Shown: piece after piece, positions 54,220 to 62,685 of the stretch
Layout: every line of letters starts with the position of its first letter
Position numbering within the stretch: the stretch's first letter is position 1
Assembly (NCBI GenBank): GCA_039818945.1
Contig: JBCBSZ010000016.1
Span: 1-64,000, forward strand
Source of the DNA: JBCBSZ01 sp039818945
Lineage (GTDB): Bacteria > Actinomycetota > Acidimicrobiia > Acidimicrobiales > Poriferisodalaceae
DNA: 64,000 bases
Direction: 5' to 3'
Notes under the pieces: model-generated
The model's database searches: none
Seen by the model: only the letters and a program-made list of their open reading frames with translations
What the model was told of the DNA's origin: nothing
Translations under genes and position numbers: made by a program

Positions 54220-54968
54220 CGGTCGAGCTCGCCGGGCAGCGAGAGGTCACCGGACGCCACGTCGAACACGACCTCGACGCAGAGCAACGGATCGTGGGTG
54301 TCGGTCGACACCCGGAGACCGGACGTGACGCCGTCGAAGCTGAAGTCCTCCGGCGTACCGACGGCCGTCGCCGGGATGCGGATCTCGATCGCCTCCGCAT
54401 CGAGCGTCAGGGGGATGTCGGGGCTGTCGATCAGGATCGGTAGCTCGGGCCAGGTCGGCGGCAGGGCCGGTGTCTCCCCGTCGGGGATGTCGTGCACGGC
54501 GAGGCCGCCGTCGCACTCGGCCGACTCGGTGAGCACGACCCAGTGCGTGTGCCAGTCGGCGCCGTCGTTGGCGACGTCGCCGTCGCCGTTCTCGTCGTAG
54601 AGGGGCGTGTCGTCGAAGTCGGGGTGGGAGGTGGCGGCCAGCGCCAGGATCCCCTGTCCGGGCTCGAAGCCGACCGACGAGGAGTCGAGGCTCGTCGGCC
54701 ACACGTAGGACCAGACCGGAGCGCCATCGAGGACACCGACCGGCTCGGGCGTGTCGGAGCCGGCGTCCGCCCCAACACGGGTTCGGAAGACGAGGTCGTC
54801 GTCGTCGACCTCAACGACGGTCTGCACGACGTCGAAGGCCGCCGGTGCGGTGTCGGTCCGCTCGGCGGAGATGCCGCTCGGACTGTCCTCGCCGCAGGCC
54901 GCGAGCACCACGGCCGCCACGAGGAGCACGCCGAGGAGGAGGGGACGGGGGGTTCGGTGATTTCGCAT
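54216..54968 (-). CDS. Predicted lipoprotein
   Basis: A 250-residue secreted protein. The signal peptide ends in a lipobox VVLAAC, so C25 or close by is lipidated. The mature part is acidic, with NGDGDVANDGADWHTHWV, which may bind calcium or another metal. Family not recognised. ATG at 54968 lies within the 32-bp palindrome; an in-frame TTG at 54998 would add residues encoded by the palindrome. The stop overlaps the thioredoxin-like gene by 4 nt. Confidence 0.8.
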   Translation of the reverse strand: MRNHRTPRPLLLGVLLVAAVVLAACGEDSPSGISAERTDTAPAAFDVVQTVVEVDDDDLVFRTRVGADAGSDTPEPVGVLDGAPVWSYVWPTSLDSSSVGFEPGQGILALAATSHPDFDDTPLYDENGDGDVANDGADWHTHWVVLTESAECDGGLAVHDIPDGETPALPPTWPELPILIDSPDIPLTLDAEAIEIRIPATAVGTPEDFSFDGVTSGLRVSTDTHDPLLCVEVVFDVASGDLSLPGELDR

Positions 54969-54996
54969 AGGACTACGATGCATCGTAGTCCTATGC
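54965..54996. promoter_or_regulatory. Perfect 32-bp palindrome at start of MarR operon
   Basis: Each arm is GCATAGGACTACGATG read toward the centre. The palindrome has no mismatch and no spacer, and overlaps the lipoprotein start codon. Each arm holds the smaller dyad TAG-GA-CTA, so two regulator dimers could bind side by side. It is the best candidate operator for the MarR protein encoded at the end of this operon. Confidence 0.8.
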
Positions 54997-55120
54997 AAAT
55001 CAAGTGTGATCCGTCACGGCACCCGTGTCGGGCGGGGTGCCGGAGCAGCGCGGCGCGAGGAGGTACGTGGGCTCGAACATCCCCTCGCACAGCTCCGCCA
55101 GCGCCCTCCGCGGGCGCTGC

Positions 55121-56344
55121 TCAGCCCGACTCGGCCGTCGCCGCCCGGTCCAGCAACGCCGCCCGATCCAGCAACGCCGTTCGTCGACGGGACCCGACCG
55201 TGGCCGCTGCCGCACGGCGCCAGGCACCGGCCGCACCCAGCCGGTCCCCCGTCGCCTCGAGTAGGTCGGCGTGCACGGCGTGCAGGTGTGGGTACCCGGC
55301 GAGGAGGTCGTCATCGAGCAGTGGACGAAGCACGGCCAGGCCGGCTCGGGCTCCGTCGGCCCGGCCGACGGCGAGCGACCGATTGAACTCGGCGATCGCC
55401 GACGGTGCCAACCGGCCGAGCAGCCCGTACAGGTCGGCGATCCGCGCCCAGTCGGGCTCGGGTCCGGCGACGTGGCACAGGGCGATCGCCGCCTCCACCT
55501 GGTACGGGCCCACGGCACGTCGACCGCTCGTCGCGAGCAGGGTGCGCGCCTCCGCGATGTCGGCGTGGTGCCACGTCTCGCGGGTCTGCTGGGGCAGGGG
55601 AACGAGCTGACCCATCCGATCCTGGCGTGCGTCGCGTCGGGCGTGGTGGAGGAGCATGAGGGCCAGGAGCCCGGTCGTCTCGTCGTCGGGTCGGAGCCGG
55701 TGGAGCTGCCGCGCGAGCCAGATGGCCTCATCGCAGAGCTCGGCGCGCACGGCCGGCCCGTCGTCGGAGCCCAGGTACCCCTCGTTGAAGACGAGGTAGA
55801 CGACGAGGCGTACGTCGTCCAGTCGGTCGGTGAGGTCGATGTCGGCGGGTGCCTCGAACGAGATCCCGGCGTCACGGAGCTTTCGGCGGGCGCGCACGAG
55901 GCGCTTCGACAGGGCGACCTCGCTGGTGACGAGCGCGGCCGAGATCTGCGCCGTGGAGAGGCCGCAGACGTGTCGGAGCGTGAGGGCCACGCGGGCATCA
56001 CGGTTCACGGCCGGGTGGCAGCAGGTGAGGATCAGGCCGAACAGATCGCGGTCGAGGTCCGAAGCGACGCCGATCGGCTCCTCGTGGGGGAGGTCCTCAG
56101 CGTCGATGGAGCTGGTCGGTCGCCGTCGTCGGAGCATGCCGATCGCCTTTCGGTACGCCGTCGTCGAGAGCCAGGCACCGGGACGGTCCGGGGTGCCGTC
56201 GACGGGCCAGCGCCGGACGGCCTCGGCGAAGGCCTCCTGGACCGCGTCCTCGGCCAGCGAGAGGTCCCGGAAGCGGCGGGACAGCGACGCGACGAGTCGG
56301 GCCCGATCGCTCCGCCACGCCTCGCCGACCCGGTCGTGCCTCAC
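55121..56344 (-). CDS. ECF42-type RNA polymerase sigma factor
   Basis: A 407-residue ECF sigma factor. Regions sigma-2 (AEDAVQEAFAEAVRRWP) and sigma-4 (LRHVCGLSTAQISAALV) occupy the first 180 residues. The long C-terminal extension (DUF6596/TPR-like) replaces an anti-sigma factor in this group. GTG start overlaps the stop of the DGPF gene (GTGA), the diagnostic gene pair of group ECF42. The last codons contain a short duplication (ALLDRAALLDRAA). Confidence 0.92.
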   Translation of the reverse strand: MRHDRVGEAWRSDRARLVASLSRRFRDLSLAEDAVQEAFAEAVRRWPVDGTPDRPGAWLSTTAYRKAIGMLRRRRPTSSIDAEDLPHEEPIGVASDLDRDLFGLILTCCHPAVNRDARVALTLRHVCGLSTAQISAALVTSEVALSKRLVRARRKLRDAGISFEAPADIDLTDRLDDVRLVVYLVFNEGYLGSDDGPAVRAELCDEAIWLARQLHRLRPDDETTGLLALMLLHHARRDARQDRMGQLVPLPQQTRETWHHADIAEARTLLATSGRRAVGPYQVEAAIALCHVAGPEPDWARIADLYGLLGRLAPSAIAEFNRSLAVGRADGARAGLAVLRPLLDDDLLAGYPHLHAVHADLLEATGDRLGAAGAWRRAAAATVGSRRRTALLDRAALLDRAATAESG

Positions 56345-56724
56345 GCGCGCCGCTCGGCCAGGACGGTCTCGGTCGACGAGCCAGCCATGATCGGTCGGAC
56401 CTCCACGCTGCCGATCCGGGCGTTCGGCGCCTTCGCCGCCCAGTCGAGCGCTTCGTCGAGATCGTCGGTCTCGATGACGTAGTAGCCGATGAGGTGCTCC
56501 TTGCTCTCGGCGAAGGGACCGTCGGTCAGCACCCGCTGGCTGGTCCGCACGCGGACCGTCGTCGAGGCGTCGACCCCTTCGAGGCCGTGCCCGGCGACCA
56601 GCACGCCCGCTTCGTGCAGTGCGCGGGTGTAGAGCTCCCAGTCGTCGATGACGCCGTCGTCGACGTCGGTCTCGTTCGTGGCCCAGGCCGCCGGTTCGGC
56701 GGCGAGGAGGAGCAGGTACTGCAT
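56341..56724 (-). CDS. DGPF (YCII-related) protein, ECF42 partner
   Basis: A 127-residue protein. The name motif is seen as LTDGPFAESKEHL. Proteins of this family are co-encoded with ECF42 sigma factors; their biochemical role is not settled. The stop overlaps the sigma-factor start. Confidence 0.9.
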   Translation of the reverse strand: MQYLLLLAAEPAAWATNETDVDDGVIDDWELYTRALHEAGVLVAGHGLEGVDASTTVRVRTSQRVLTDGPFAESKEHLIGYYVIETDDLDEALDWAAKAPNARIGSVEVRPIMAGSSTETVLAERRA

Positions 56725-56850
56725 GGCGATCGTCTCCCGGTGCGGTGGCGGCGCCCCGATGGCATCCGCTCACCAGGACGACGCGCAGGGACGCGCCGGG
56801 AGGACACCCGAGCCCGAGAAACCGGCGACGCGCACAGAATCGGCGACAGC

Positions 56851-56877
56851 TGTCCTCGATCGGCACTCGGCCGCGTC
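56851..56877 (+). promoter_or_regulatory. Possible ECF42-type promoter of the quinone oxidoreductase gene
   Basis: TGTCCT (56851-56856) and CGTC (56874-56877) are 17 bp apart, which resembles the TGTCGA/CGTC form reported for ECF42 targets, with two -35 mismatches. It lies about 50 bp before the quinone oxidoreductase start. Weak; recorded as a lead. Confidence 0.25.
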
Positions 56878-56927
56878 GTGTGGGGTGGCGGCCCATTCGG
56901 GCGCCCCACGAACAGGAGGACATGGTG

Positions 56928-57944
56928 ATGAAGGCAGTGCAGATCGAGGCGTTCGGCGGTCCGGAGGTCCTGGAGGTCGTCGAGGTGCCGGTACCCGAAC
57001 CCGGGCCGGGCCAGATCCAGCTCCGCGTCGAGGCGGCCGCCGTGAACTTCGCCGACGTGATGCGACGCCGCGACGACGCCTACCCCTTCCCGACCGAGCT
57101 GCCGTTCCGGCCCGGGGCGGAGGTCGCCGGCACGGTCGAGCGGCTCGGCGCCGGAGTGGAGGGTCCGCCGGTCGGCTCGTCGGTGTTCGCGGTCGTCGGC
57201 GGTGACGGCTCGACCGGGTACGCGCAGTTCGCGGTCGCCGACGCGGCCCAGGTCGTCCCCATCCCGCCTGGGCTGGGCGCAGCCGAGGCGGCCGGGATCA
57301 CCGTTGCGGGAACGACCGCGATGCTCGTGCTGACCGATCGCGCCCGACTCGCCGAGGGCGAGTCCGTGCTCGTCGGCGGTGCCGGCGGAGGTGTCGGCAC
57401 GCTCGCCGTCCAGATCGCGAAGGTCCTCGGCGCCGGCACCGTGGTCGGAGCGGCGAGCACGGGCGCGAAGCGCGAGGCGGCGCTGGCTGCAGGGGCCGAT
57501 GCCGTCGTCGATCCGACCGTGAGCGGCTGGGAGTCGGAGGCTGCAGCGGCGATCGGTGGCGCCGGCTTCGATGTCGTGCTGGAGGTGGCCGGCGGGCGCA
57601 CCTTCGCCGAAGGGCTGTCGGTGCTCGCCCCGTTCGGGCGCTTCGTCGTGCTCGGTCGGGCGTCGGGGTCGGCCGGAGTGTTCGATGAGTCAGCCCAGCA
57701 CCGCTTCCTCTACGTGCCCTCGCCCAACCAGACCATCACCGTGTTCAACCTGGGCGTCTACTTCGGGCTCCGGCCCCAGGTGGCCATCGAGGCGATGACG
57801 GAGGTCATCGGTCTGGTTGCGTCCGGCCGGGTCCGCATCCCGGTCGACGAGGTGCTGCCGCTGGATCGAGCCGCCGAGGCCCATCGGCGCCTCGAGGAGC
57901 GCGAGTCGACCGGCAAGCTGGTGCTCGACCCCTGGGCCGCCTGA
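56928..57944 (+). CDS. NADPH:quinone oxidoreductase (zinc-independent MDR family)
   Basis: A 338-residue MDR protein reducing quinones or related compounds with NADPH. The nucleotide motif is VLVGGAGGGVGTLAVQ (around residue 148). The catalytic-zinc cysteine of alcohol dehydrogenases is absent, as in quinone reductases. Three possible starts occur close together; ATG at 56928 has AGGAGGA 7 nt upstream and is preferred. It is divergent from the ECF42 pair and may be its target. Confidence 0.9.
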   Translation: MKAVQIEAFGGPEVLEVVEVPVPEPGPGQIQLRVEAAAVNFADVMRRRDDAYPFPTELPFRPGAEVAGTVERLGAGVEGPPVGSSVFAVVGGDGSTGYAQFAVADAAQVVPIPPGLGAAEAAGITVAGTTAMLVLTDRARLAEGESVLVGGAGGGVGTLAVQIAKVLGAGTVVGAASTGAKREAALAAGADAVVDPTVSGWESEAAAAIGGAGFDVVLEVAGGRTFAEGLSVLAPFGRFVVLGRASGSAGVFDESAQHRFLYVPSPNQTITVFNLGVYFGLRPQVAIEAMTEVIGLVASGRVRIPVDEVLPLDRAAEAHRRLEERESTGKLVLDPWAA

Positions 57945-57947
57945 GCC

Positions 57948-60557
57948 TCATCGGCCGGGATCGAGCCAGCCCCGTCGCTCCAGCTCCTCGCGGAGGGCCC
58001 GCCGGGGCCGCTCGGTCGCCCACTCGACGTCGATCGTGCCGCGTGCGGTCGCCCGTCGGGTGTGCTCGGCGATGGCCGACTCGACCTCCTCGTCGACACC
58101 GGTCTGCTTCGCCACGTGGCGACCGAGCAGGGTCATCGCCGGCGAGCGGCAGGGTGCGGTCGACCGGAGCAGCCCGGCGGCGCGGTCGACGTCGCCGGAG
58201 CGGAGGCGTTCGGCGGCGAGGAGGATCAGCGCGTCGTTCTCGACGAGCCGGAACCGGCCGCTCGCCGCGTGGACACCGAGATCTCTGAGGGCGTCGAGAT
58301 CGTCCGGGTCGGCCAGGACGCGCATCTGCCGGAACGGCCCGTTGTCCATCCAGGAGACCAGCTCGATGGTCTCCCGGGTGTACCGGTCGACATCGTCGCT
58401 GCGGCCGTCGATCGCAGCCAGGACCGCCGCGACGGCCAGCCTCGGTCCCTCGATCGTCGACAGCGGATCGGGTGTCGTGGCCACCACGTCCAGTTGGTGA
58501 CGCACCGAGGCCAGGTCGTACCGGCTGCACGCCAACACCAGACGGGCCCACTCGTGGTCGTCGCCGTGGCGGTGCTCGCATCGGCCGCCGGCCACGGCCT
58601 CGTACGCGTCGATGGCAGCGGCCGTGCGCTCCGGGTCGGTGCGGGCCAGCCCGATCGCCAGCTGCAGCCCACCCCAGGCCGCCGTCTCCGGGTCGTCCAA
58701 GGCCATGAACGACGAGATGATGCCGAAGGCCCGTTCCCAGTCGGTGCTGCCGGCGGCGAGCGAGAGCTCGGCCATGCGCAGCTCGTCGCACAACGCGTCC
58801 CCGGCCAGGTCCCGGCATCGCTCGATCCGCGCCAGGCACGGCGCAGCGATGTACCAGAAGAGCGGGCTGACCCGTACGAGCAGGAGCCCGCCGTCGTCCC
58901 AACGACCGGCGTCGAAGAGGTGGTCGATCGCGACGAGCGCCTCGTGGCGGTCGGGGAGCAGTTCCTCGGCGTGGACGAAGCCGCGCAACAGGAACATGTC
59001 GATCGGTTCGAACCGGCGCAGGAGGTGGTCGGCGTGGCGGCCGCGGACGAGGTCGAGCTCCCCCTCTTCGTCGAGCCGCGCTTCGGCGAAGGCCTTGATC
59101 GACTCGAGCAGGCGGAATCGCCCCTCGCCGATCCACGTCACCAGCGACCGGACGATGAGGGCCTCCACCACGTCGCGGGCCTCGGCGCGCTGCAGCCCGG
59201 TGACCGCTGCAGCGCCGTCGAGATCGAAGCCGGATCGGAAGGCACCCAGCGCTCGCAGGGCCCGTCGAGCCTCGTCGTCGAGGAGGCGGTAGCTCCAGTG
59301 GATGGTGGTCTCGAGCGTGCGGCCTCGCTCTCGGCGACGACCCGAGCTGAGGAGGCGGAAGCGGTCGTCGAGCCCCTCCAGCAGCTGCGTCGGCGTCGCC
59401 ACCGCCGAACGGGCCGCGGCCAGCTCGATCGCGAGCGGCAGGCCGTCGAGCCGCTCACAGAGCTGCTGGATCGCGTCGATGTCGGCGACGTCCGAGTCGG
59501 GGGCGACCGCACGGGCTCGATCGAGGAAGAGACGGACGGCCGGGCTGTCGCGATCGCCCACGGCGAGCGGTGCGACCGGGACGACGTGCTCGCCGTCGAT
59601 GTCGAGCCACTCGCGGCTCGTCGCGAGGAGGTGGCCCCGCCCGCGGCGGCCGAGCACACGCTCGGCGAGCTCGGCGGCGGCGTCGATGACGTGCTCGCAG
59701 TTGTCGAGCACCAGGAGGAGGCGGCGTTCGGTGAGCCGCTCGACGATCTGGTCCATCGGGTCGGTCCCGGCCCCGAGTCCCAGCGCCTCGATGGCAGACC
59801 GGACGACGTCATCGCGATCGGCCGCCGACGTGAGGTCGGCGAACCAGACGCCGTCGGGCCAGCTCGGCAGCTCGTCCTCGCCGACCGCGATCGCCAGGCG
59901 GGTCTTGCCCGCTCCACCGGTCCCGGTGAGCGTCACCAGCCGGTGCTGGCGCACCATGATCCGAACGTCGCGGATGTCGTCCTCGCGACCCTCCAGGCGG
60001 GTGACCGCGATGGGGAGGTTCGAGCGCCCGCCCGTGGTTCGCGGGCTGGGGAACTCACCCTTGCCGAGTTGGTGGAGGCGGACGAGGTCGGGGATGTCCT
60101 TCAGGCGGTGTTCGCCGAGATCGGTCACCTCCAGCGCAGCGGCGATCCGGACGGCCTCGGTCACGATGACCTGACCGCCGTGGGCCGCCGCCTCCACGCG
60201 GGCGGCGAGGTTCACGGTCGGGCCGAAGTAGTCGCCGGCGCGCTCCTCCGCCTCGCCGACGTGCAGCCCCATCCGCACGCGCAGCGGAGGGCCCGGCCAC
60301 TCGGCCAGCGCCAGCCGCTCCTGGGCGGTCTCGGCCGCGGCGACCGCCTGCGACACCGACTGGAACGCCACGCAGAACGCGTCGCCGGCCGTCGTGAACA
60401 CGTAGCCCTGGTGCTCGTCGATGACCTCCCGGAGCAGGTCGTCGTGGACCACGAGCGAGGCGGACATGCCCGCGGGGTCGGCGGCCCAGGTGGAGGTCGA
60501 CCCCTCCACGTCGGTGAAGAGGAAGGTCACGAGGCCCGTCGGGGCGCCCACCGCCAT
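57948..60557 (-). CDS. Class III adenylate/guanylate cyclase fused to NB-ARC-type ATPase
   Basis: An 869-residue cytoplasmic signalling protein. Residues 8-165 are a cyclase domain with metal ligands D16 (LFTDVEGST) and D59 (TAGDAF) and the NLAARVE segment. A P-loop ATPase follows at about 210-460 (LTGTGGAGKTRLA, LLLVLDNCEH). The rest is helical and TPR-like. No LuxR domain is seen at the C-terminus. Such fusions are common in actinobacteria; the target is unknown. It is convergent to the quinone oxidoreductase gene, with 3 nt between. Confidence 0.92.
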   Translation of the reverse strand: MAVGAPTGLVTFLFTDVEGSTSTWAADPAGMSASLVVHDDLLREVIDEHQGYVFTTAGDAFCVAFQSVSQAVAAAETAQERLALAEWPGPPLRVRMGLHVGEAEERAGDYFGPTVNLAARVEAAAHGGQVIVTEAVRIAAALEVTDLGEHRLKDIPDLVRLHQLGKGEFPSPRTTGGRSNLPIAVTRLEGREDDIRDVRIMVRQHRLVTLTGTGGAGKTRLAIAVGEDELPSWPDGVWFADLTSAADRDDVVRSAIEALGLGAGTDPMDQIVERLTERRLLLVLDNCEHVIDAAAELAERVLGRRGRGHLLATSREWLDIDGEHVVPVAPLAVGDRDSPAVRLFLDRARAVAPDSDVADIDAIQQLCERLDGLPLAIELAAARSAVATPTQLLEGLDDRFRLLSSGRRRERGRTLETTIHWSYRLLDDEARRALRALGAFRSGFDLDGAAAVTGLQRAEARDVVEALIVRSLVTWIGEGRFRLLESIKAFAEARLDEEGELDLVRGRHADHLLRRFEPIDMFLLRGFVHAEELLPDRHEALVAIDHLFDAGRWDDGGLLLVRVSPLFWYIAAPCLARIERCRDLAGDALCDELRMAELSLAAGSTDWERAFGIISSFMALDDPETAAWGGLQLAIGLARTDPERTAAAIDAYEAVAGGRCEHRHGDDHEWARLVLACSRYDLASVRHQLDVVATTPDPLSTIEGPRLAVAAVLAAIDGRSDDVDRYTRETIELVSWMDNGPFRQMRVLADPDDLDALRDLGVHAASGRFRLVENDALILLAAERLRSGDVDRAAGLLRSTAPCRSPAMTLLGRHVAKQTGVDEEVESAIAEHTRRATARGTIDVEWATERPRRALREELERRGWLDPGR

Positions 60558-60600
60558 GGACGCGACCTTACGGCTCGGTGCCGCCGGCGTCGCCGCCCTC

Positions 60601-60750
60601 CAGTCGCGGAAGTTCTGGTCGTCGAGCGGGATCCCGAAGTCGCCGCCGTTCAGTCGCGGAAGTTCTGGTCGTCGAGCGGGATCCCGAAGTCGCCGCCGTT
60701 CAGTCGCGGAAGTTCTGGTAGTCGAGCGGGATCCCGAAGTCGCCGCCCTT
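60601..60750. repeat. 50-bp tandem triplication of the yajQ 3' end
   Basis: Three direct copies of 50 bp start at 60601, 60651 and 60701 (CAGTCGCGGAAGTTCTGG...). Copies 1 and 2 are identical. Copy 3 lies inside yajQ, encodes its last residues and differs at two bases. A partial copy (GTCGCCGCC) precedes copy 1. The yajQ stop lies at the copy 2/3 junction, so copies 1 and 2 are downstream and untranslated. Confidence 0.9.
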
Positions 60751-61188
60751 CAGCGCCGCGATGACCTCCTGGAGGTGATCGCGCTTCTTCGAGGTCACGC
60801 GGAGCTGCTCGCCTTGGGCCTGGGACTGCACGCCCTTGATGCCGAGTCCCTTGATGAACTTGTTGAGCTCCTTGGCCTTGTCCTGGCCGATGCCCGACGC
60901 CAGCGTCGCGACCTGGCGACGCGCGCCACCGGCGGCGTCCTCGATGGCCCCGTAGTCCAGGCCCTTGAGCGACACCTTGCGCTTCACGAGCTTCTCCTCG
61001 AGGACCTGGCGCGTCGCCGCGAGCCGGTCGTCGGACACCGACGTCAGGGTGATCGCCTCGTCGGAGAGCTCGATGCTGGTGTCGGTCCCCTTGAAGTCGT
61101 AGCGGTTGGCGATCTCGCGAGCCGCCTGGTCCACGGCGTTGCGGACCTCCTGGCGGTCGAGCTCTGACACGACGTCGAAGCTGGGCAT
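60700..61188 (-). CDS. YajQ-family nucleotide-binding protein
   Basis: A 162-residue cytoplasmic protein of the YajQ/DUF520 family; a member in Xanthomonas binds cyclic di-GMP, others bind nucleotides. The start MPSFDVVSE and the end FGIPLDYQNFRD are full-length for the family. The ATG at 61188 matches the conserved start. The last codons sit in a 50-bp tandem repeat without altering the protein. Confidence 0.95.
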   Translation of the reverse strand: MPSFDVVSELDRQEVRNAVDQAAREIANRYDFKGTDTSIELSDEAITLTSVSDDRLAATRQVLEEKLVKRKVSLKGLDYGAIEDAAGGARRQVATLASGIGQDKAKELNKFIKGLGIKGVQSQAQGEQLRVTSKKRDHLQEVIAALKGGDFGIPLDYQNFRD

Positions 61189-61258
61189 GGCCACACGGTA
61201 GTCAAGCGGATCTCGTGTTCCGATGAGGCCGACGCGCCGATACCATGCTCCGCTTCGA

Positions 61259-61340
61259 GGGTCGGTGCCCGAGCGGCCAAAGGGAGCGGACTGTAAATCC
61301 GCCGGCATTGCCTACGGAGGTTCGAATCCTCCCCGGCCCA
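61259..61340 (+). tRNA. tRNA-Tyr (GTA)
   Basis: An 82-nt class II tRNA. The acceptor pairs GGGTCGG with CCGGCCC. Anticodon GTA is at 61293-61295 and a long variable arm follows (CCGGCATTGCCTACGG region). T-loop TTCGAAT is present. The 3' CCA is not encoded. Confidence 0.95.
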
Positions 61341-61375
61341 CGTCAGAGTCGCCTGATCTCGTCAGCGGACTCGGT

Positions 61376-61840
61376 TCAGCCCAGGGTGGCGATCACGTCG
61401 TCCGGTGCCTGCACCAGCTCGATGAGCACGCCCTCGCCGCTGCGGGGCGTCGCCTCGTTCCCCTTGGGGTGCAGGAAGCAGACGTCGTGACCCGACGCCC
61501 CCGTCCGGATGCCGCCCGGGGTGAAGCGCATCCCCTGTTCGGTGAGCCACTCCACCGCGGCGGGGAGGTCGTCGATCCACAGCCCGAGGTGGTTGAGCGT
61601 CGGCACGTGGACCTTCGGCGACCGCTCGGGATCGAGCGGCTGCATGAGGTCGATCTCGACGGCGTGCGGCCCGTCGCCGAGGCGCAGGATGTCCTCGTCG
61701 ACGTTCTCGGACTCGCTGACGTAGTCACCGACCTTCTCGACACCGAGCAGCCCGGTCCACAGTCCGGACAGCGCCCCCTTGTCGAGGCCGCCGATCGCGA
61801 CCTGCTGGATGCCGAGGACTCGGAAGGGTCGTTCGCTCAT
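61376..61840 (-). CDS. VOC-family protein, methylmalonyl-CoA epimerase-like
   Basis: A 154-residue protein. HLGLWIDDLPAAVEWL and FLHPKGN...GVLIELVQAP are typical of methylmalonyl-CoA epimerase, which acts in propionate metabolism. The first metal-ligand histidine of that enzyme (in DHIGIAV) is glutamine here (Q13 in IQQVAI), while the later His and Glu are kept. It may therefore be a divergent epimerase or another VOC enzyme. Confidence 0.8.
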   Translation of the reverse strand: MSERPFRVLGIQQVAIGGLDKGALSGLWTGLLGVEKVGDYVSESENVDEDILRLGDGPHAVEIDLMQPLDPERSPKVHVPTLNHLGLWIDDLPAAVEWLTEQGMRFTPGGIRTGASGHDVCFLHPKGNEATPRSGEGVLIELVQAPDDVIATLG

Positions 61841-61866
61841 GGCCCGATGTTCGCGCTGCGGACCGC

Positions 61867-62397
61867 TCAGATGCCCATCGGCGCCCGCGGCGACGCCGTG
61901 GTGCCGAACCGGCGCTGCATCACGACGACGTCGAGCCAGCGGCCGAACTTGCGGCCGATCTCACGCTCGATGCCGACGTGCTCGAAGCCGACCGCGGCGT
62001 GCAGCGCGATCGACGACTCGTGGCCGCCGACGATCCGCGCCATCACCGCATGGAAGCCTCGGTCCTCGGCCACCACCAGCAGCTCCCGGAGCAGGGCCTT
62101 GCCCACACCCCGGCCGCGGTGCGTACGGGCGACGTAGATCGAGTTCTCGACCGTGGTCCGGTAGGCCGGCCGGTCCCGGTACGGCGAGAGCGAGGCGAAC
62201 CCGGCGAGCCCGTCGCCGTCGACGCCGACCAGCACCACGTACGAACCGGCCCGCTCGTCGAGCCAGGCCCGCTGCTCGGCCACCGTGCGGGGTTCGAGGT
62301 CGAAGGTGACCGTCGACTCGAGGACCTCGGTGTTGTAGATCTCGGCGATCGCCGCGGCGTCGTCGGGTCGCGCGAGGCGGATCTCCAGGTCGGGCAA
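61867..62397 (-). CDS. GNAT-family N-acetyltransferase
   Basis: A 176-residue protein of the phosphinothricin-acetyltransferase-like subgroup. The acetyl-CoA loop is RGRGVGKAL; the fold starts at IRLARPDDAAAI and has VENSIYV. TTG at 62397 has GGAGAGGAAC upstream and matches the family N-terminus; GTG at 62433 is the alternative. The substrate is unknown. Confidence 0.85.
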   Translation of the reverse strand: MPDLEIRLARPDDAAAIAEIYNTEVLESTVTFDLEPRTVAEQRAWLDERAGSYVVLVGVDGDGLAGFASLSPYRDRPAYRTTVENSIYVARTHRGRGVGKALLRELLVVAEDRGFHAVMARIVGGHESSIALHAAVGFEHVGIEREIGRKFGRWLDVVVMQRRFGTTASPRAPMGI

Positions 62398-62448
62398 CGA
62401 ACCAGTTCCTCTCCGGGGTCCGACGGCGTACACTGCCTCGTCCGGCCG

Positions 62449-62524
62449 GCCCCGTTAGCTCAGTCGGTAGAGCACAGCCATGGTAAGGCTGGTGTCGTGG
62501 GTTCGATTCCCACACGGGGCTCCA
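62449..62524 (+). tRNA. tRNA-Thr (GGT)
   Basis: Cloverleaf complete: acceptor GCCCCGT/ACGGGGC, anticodon stem CAGCC/GGCTG with loop ATGGTAA (anticodon GGT), T-arm GTGGG/CCCAC. The 3' CCA is encoded, unlike in the other three tRNAs of the window. Confidence 0.95.
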
Positions 62525-62546
62525 TCCGTCCACTGCGGACGGACGT

Positions 62547-62620
62547 GGCGGCGTAGCTCAGCTGGTTAGAGCGTTCGGCTCATAATCGAAAGGTCCCCGG
62601 TTCAAGTCCGGGCGCCGCTA
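62547..62620 (+). tRNA. tRNA-Met (CAT), elongator type
   Basis: A 74-nt tRNA. Acceptor GGCGGCG/CGCCGCT, anticodon loop CTCATAA, T-arm CCCGG/CCGGG. It lacks the features of an initiator tRNA. A lysidine-modified tRNA-Ile (CAT) is possible but less likely given the usual Thr-Met order. The 3' CCA is not encoded. Confidence 0.92.
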
Positions 62621-62627
62621 CTCGACG

Positions 62628-62657
62628 ATTCGCCCCCGGCTCCTGCCGGGGGCGAAT
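62628..62657 (+). terminator. Strong hairpin after tRNA-Met
   Basis: ATTCGCCCCCGGC and GCCGGGGGCGAAT form a perfect 13-bp stem with a TCCT loop, 8 nt after the tRNA. It separates the tRNA pair from the sigma-factor operon. Confidence 0.75.
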
Positions 62658-62672
62658 GCGCGTCGCCGGGCG

Positions 62673-62678
62673 TAACGT
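62673..62678 (+). promoter_or_regulatory. -10 element of the ECF sigma gene
   Basis: TAACGT ends 7 nt before the GTG at 62686 and supports a leaderless start there, not at the upstream ATG (62656), which lies in the terminator stem. Confidence 0.45.
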
Positions 62679-62685
62679 GTTCGCC

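Noticed and set aside
62547..62620. Initiator tRNA-fMet
   Set aside because: The acceptor starts with a standard pair and the anticodon stem lacks three G-C pairs, so the elongator type fits better.
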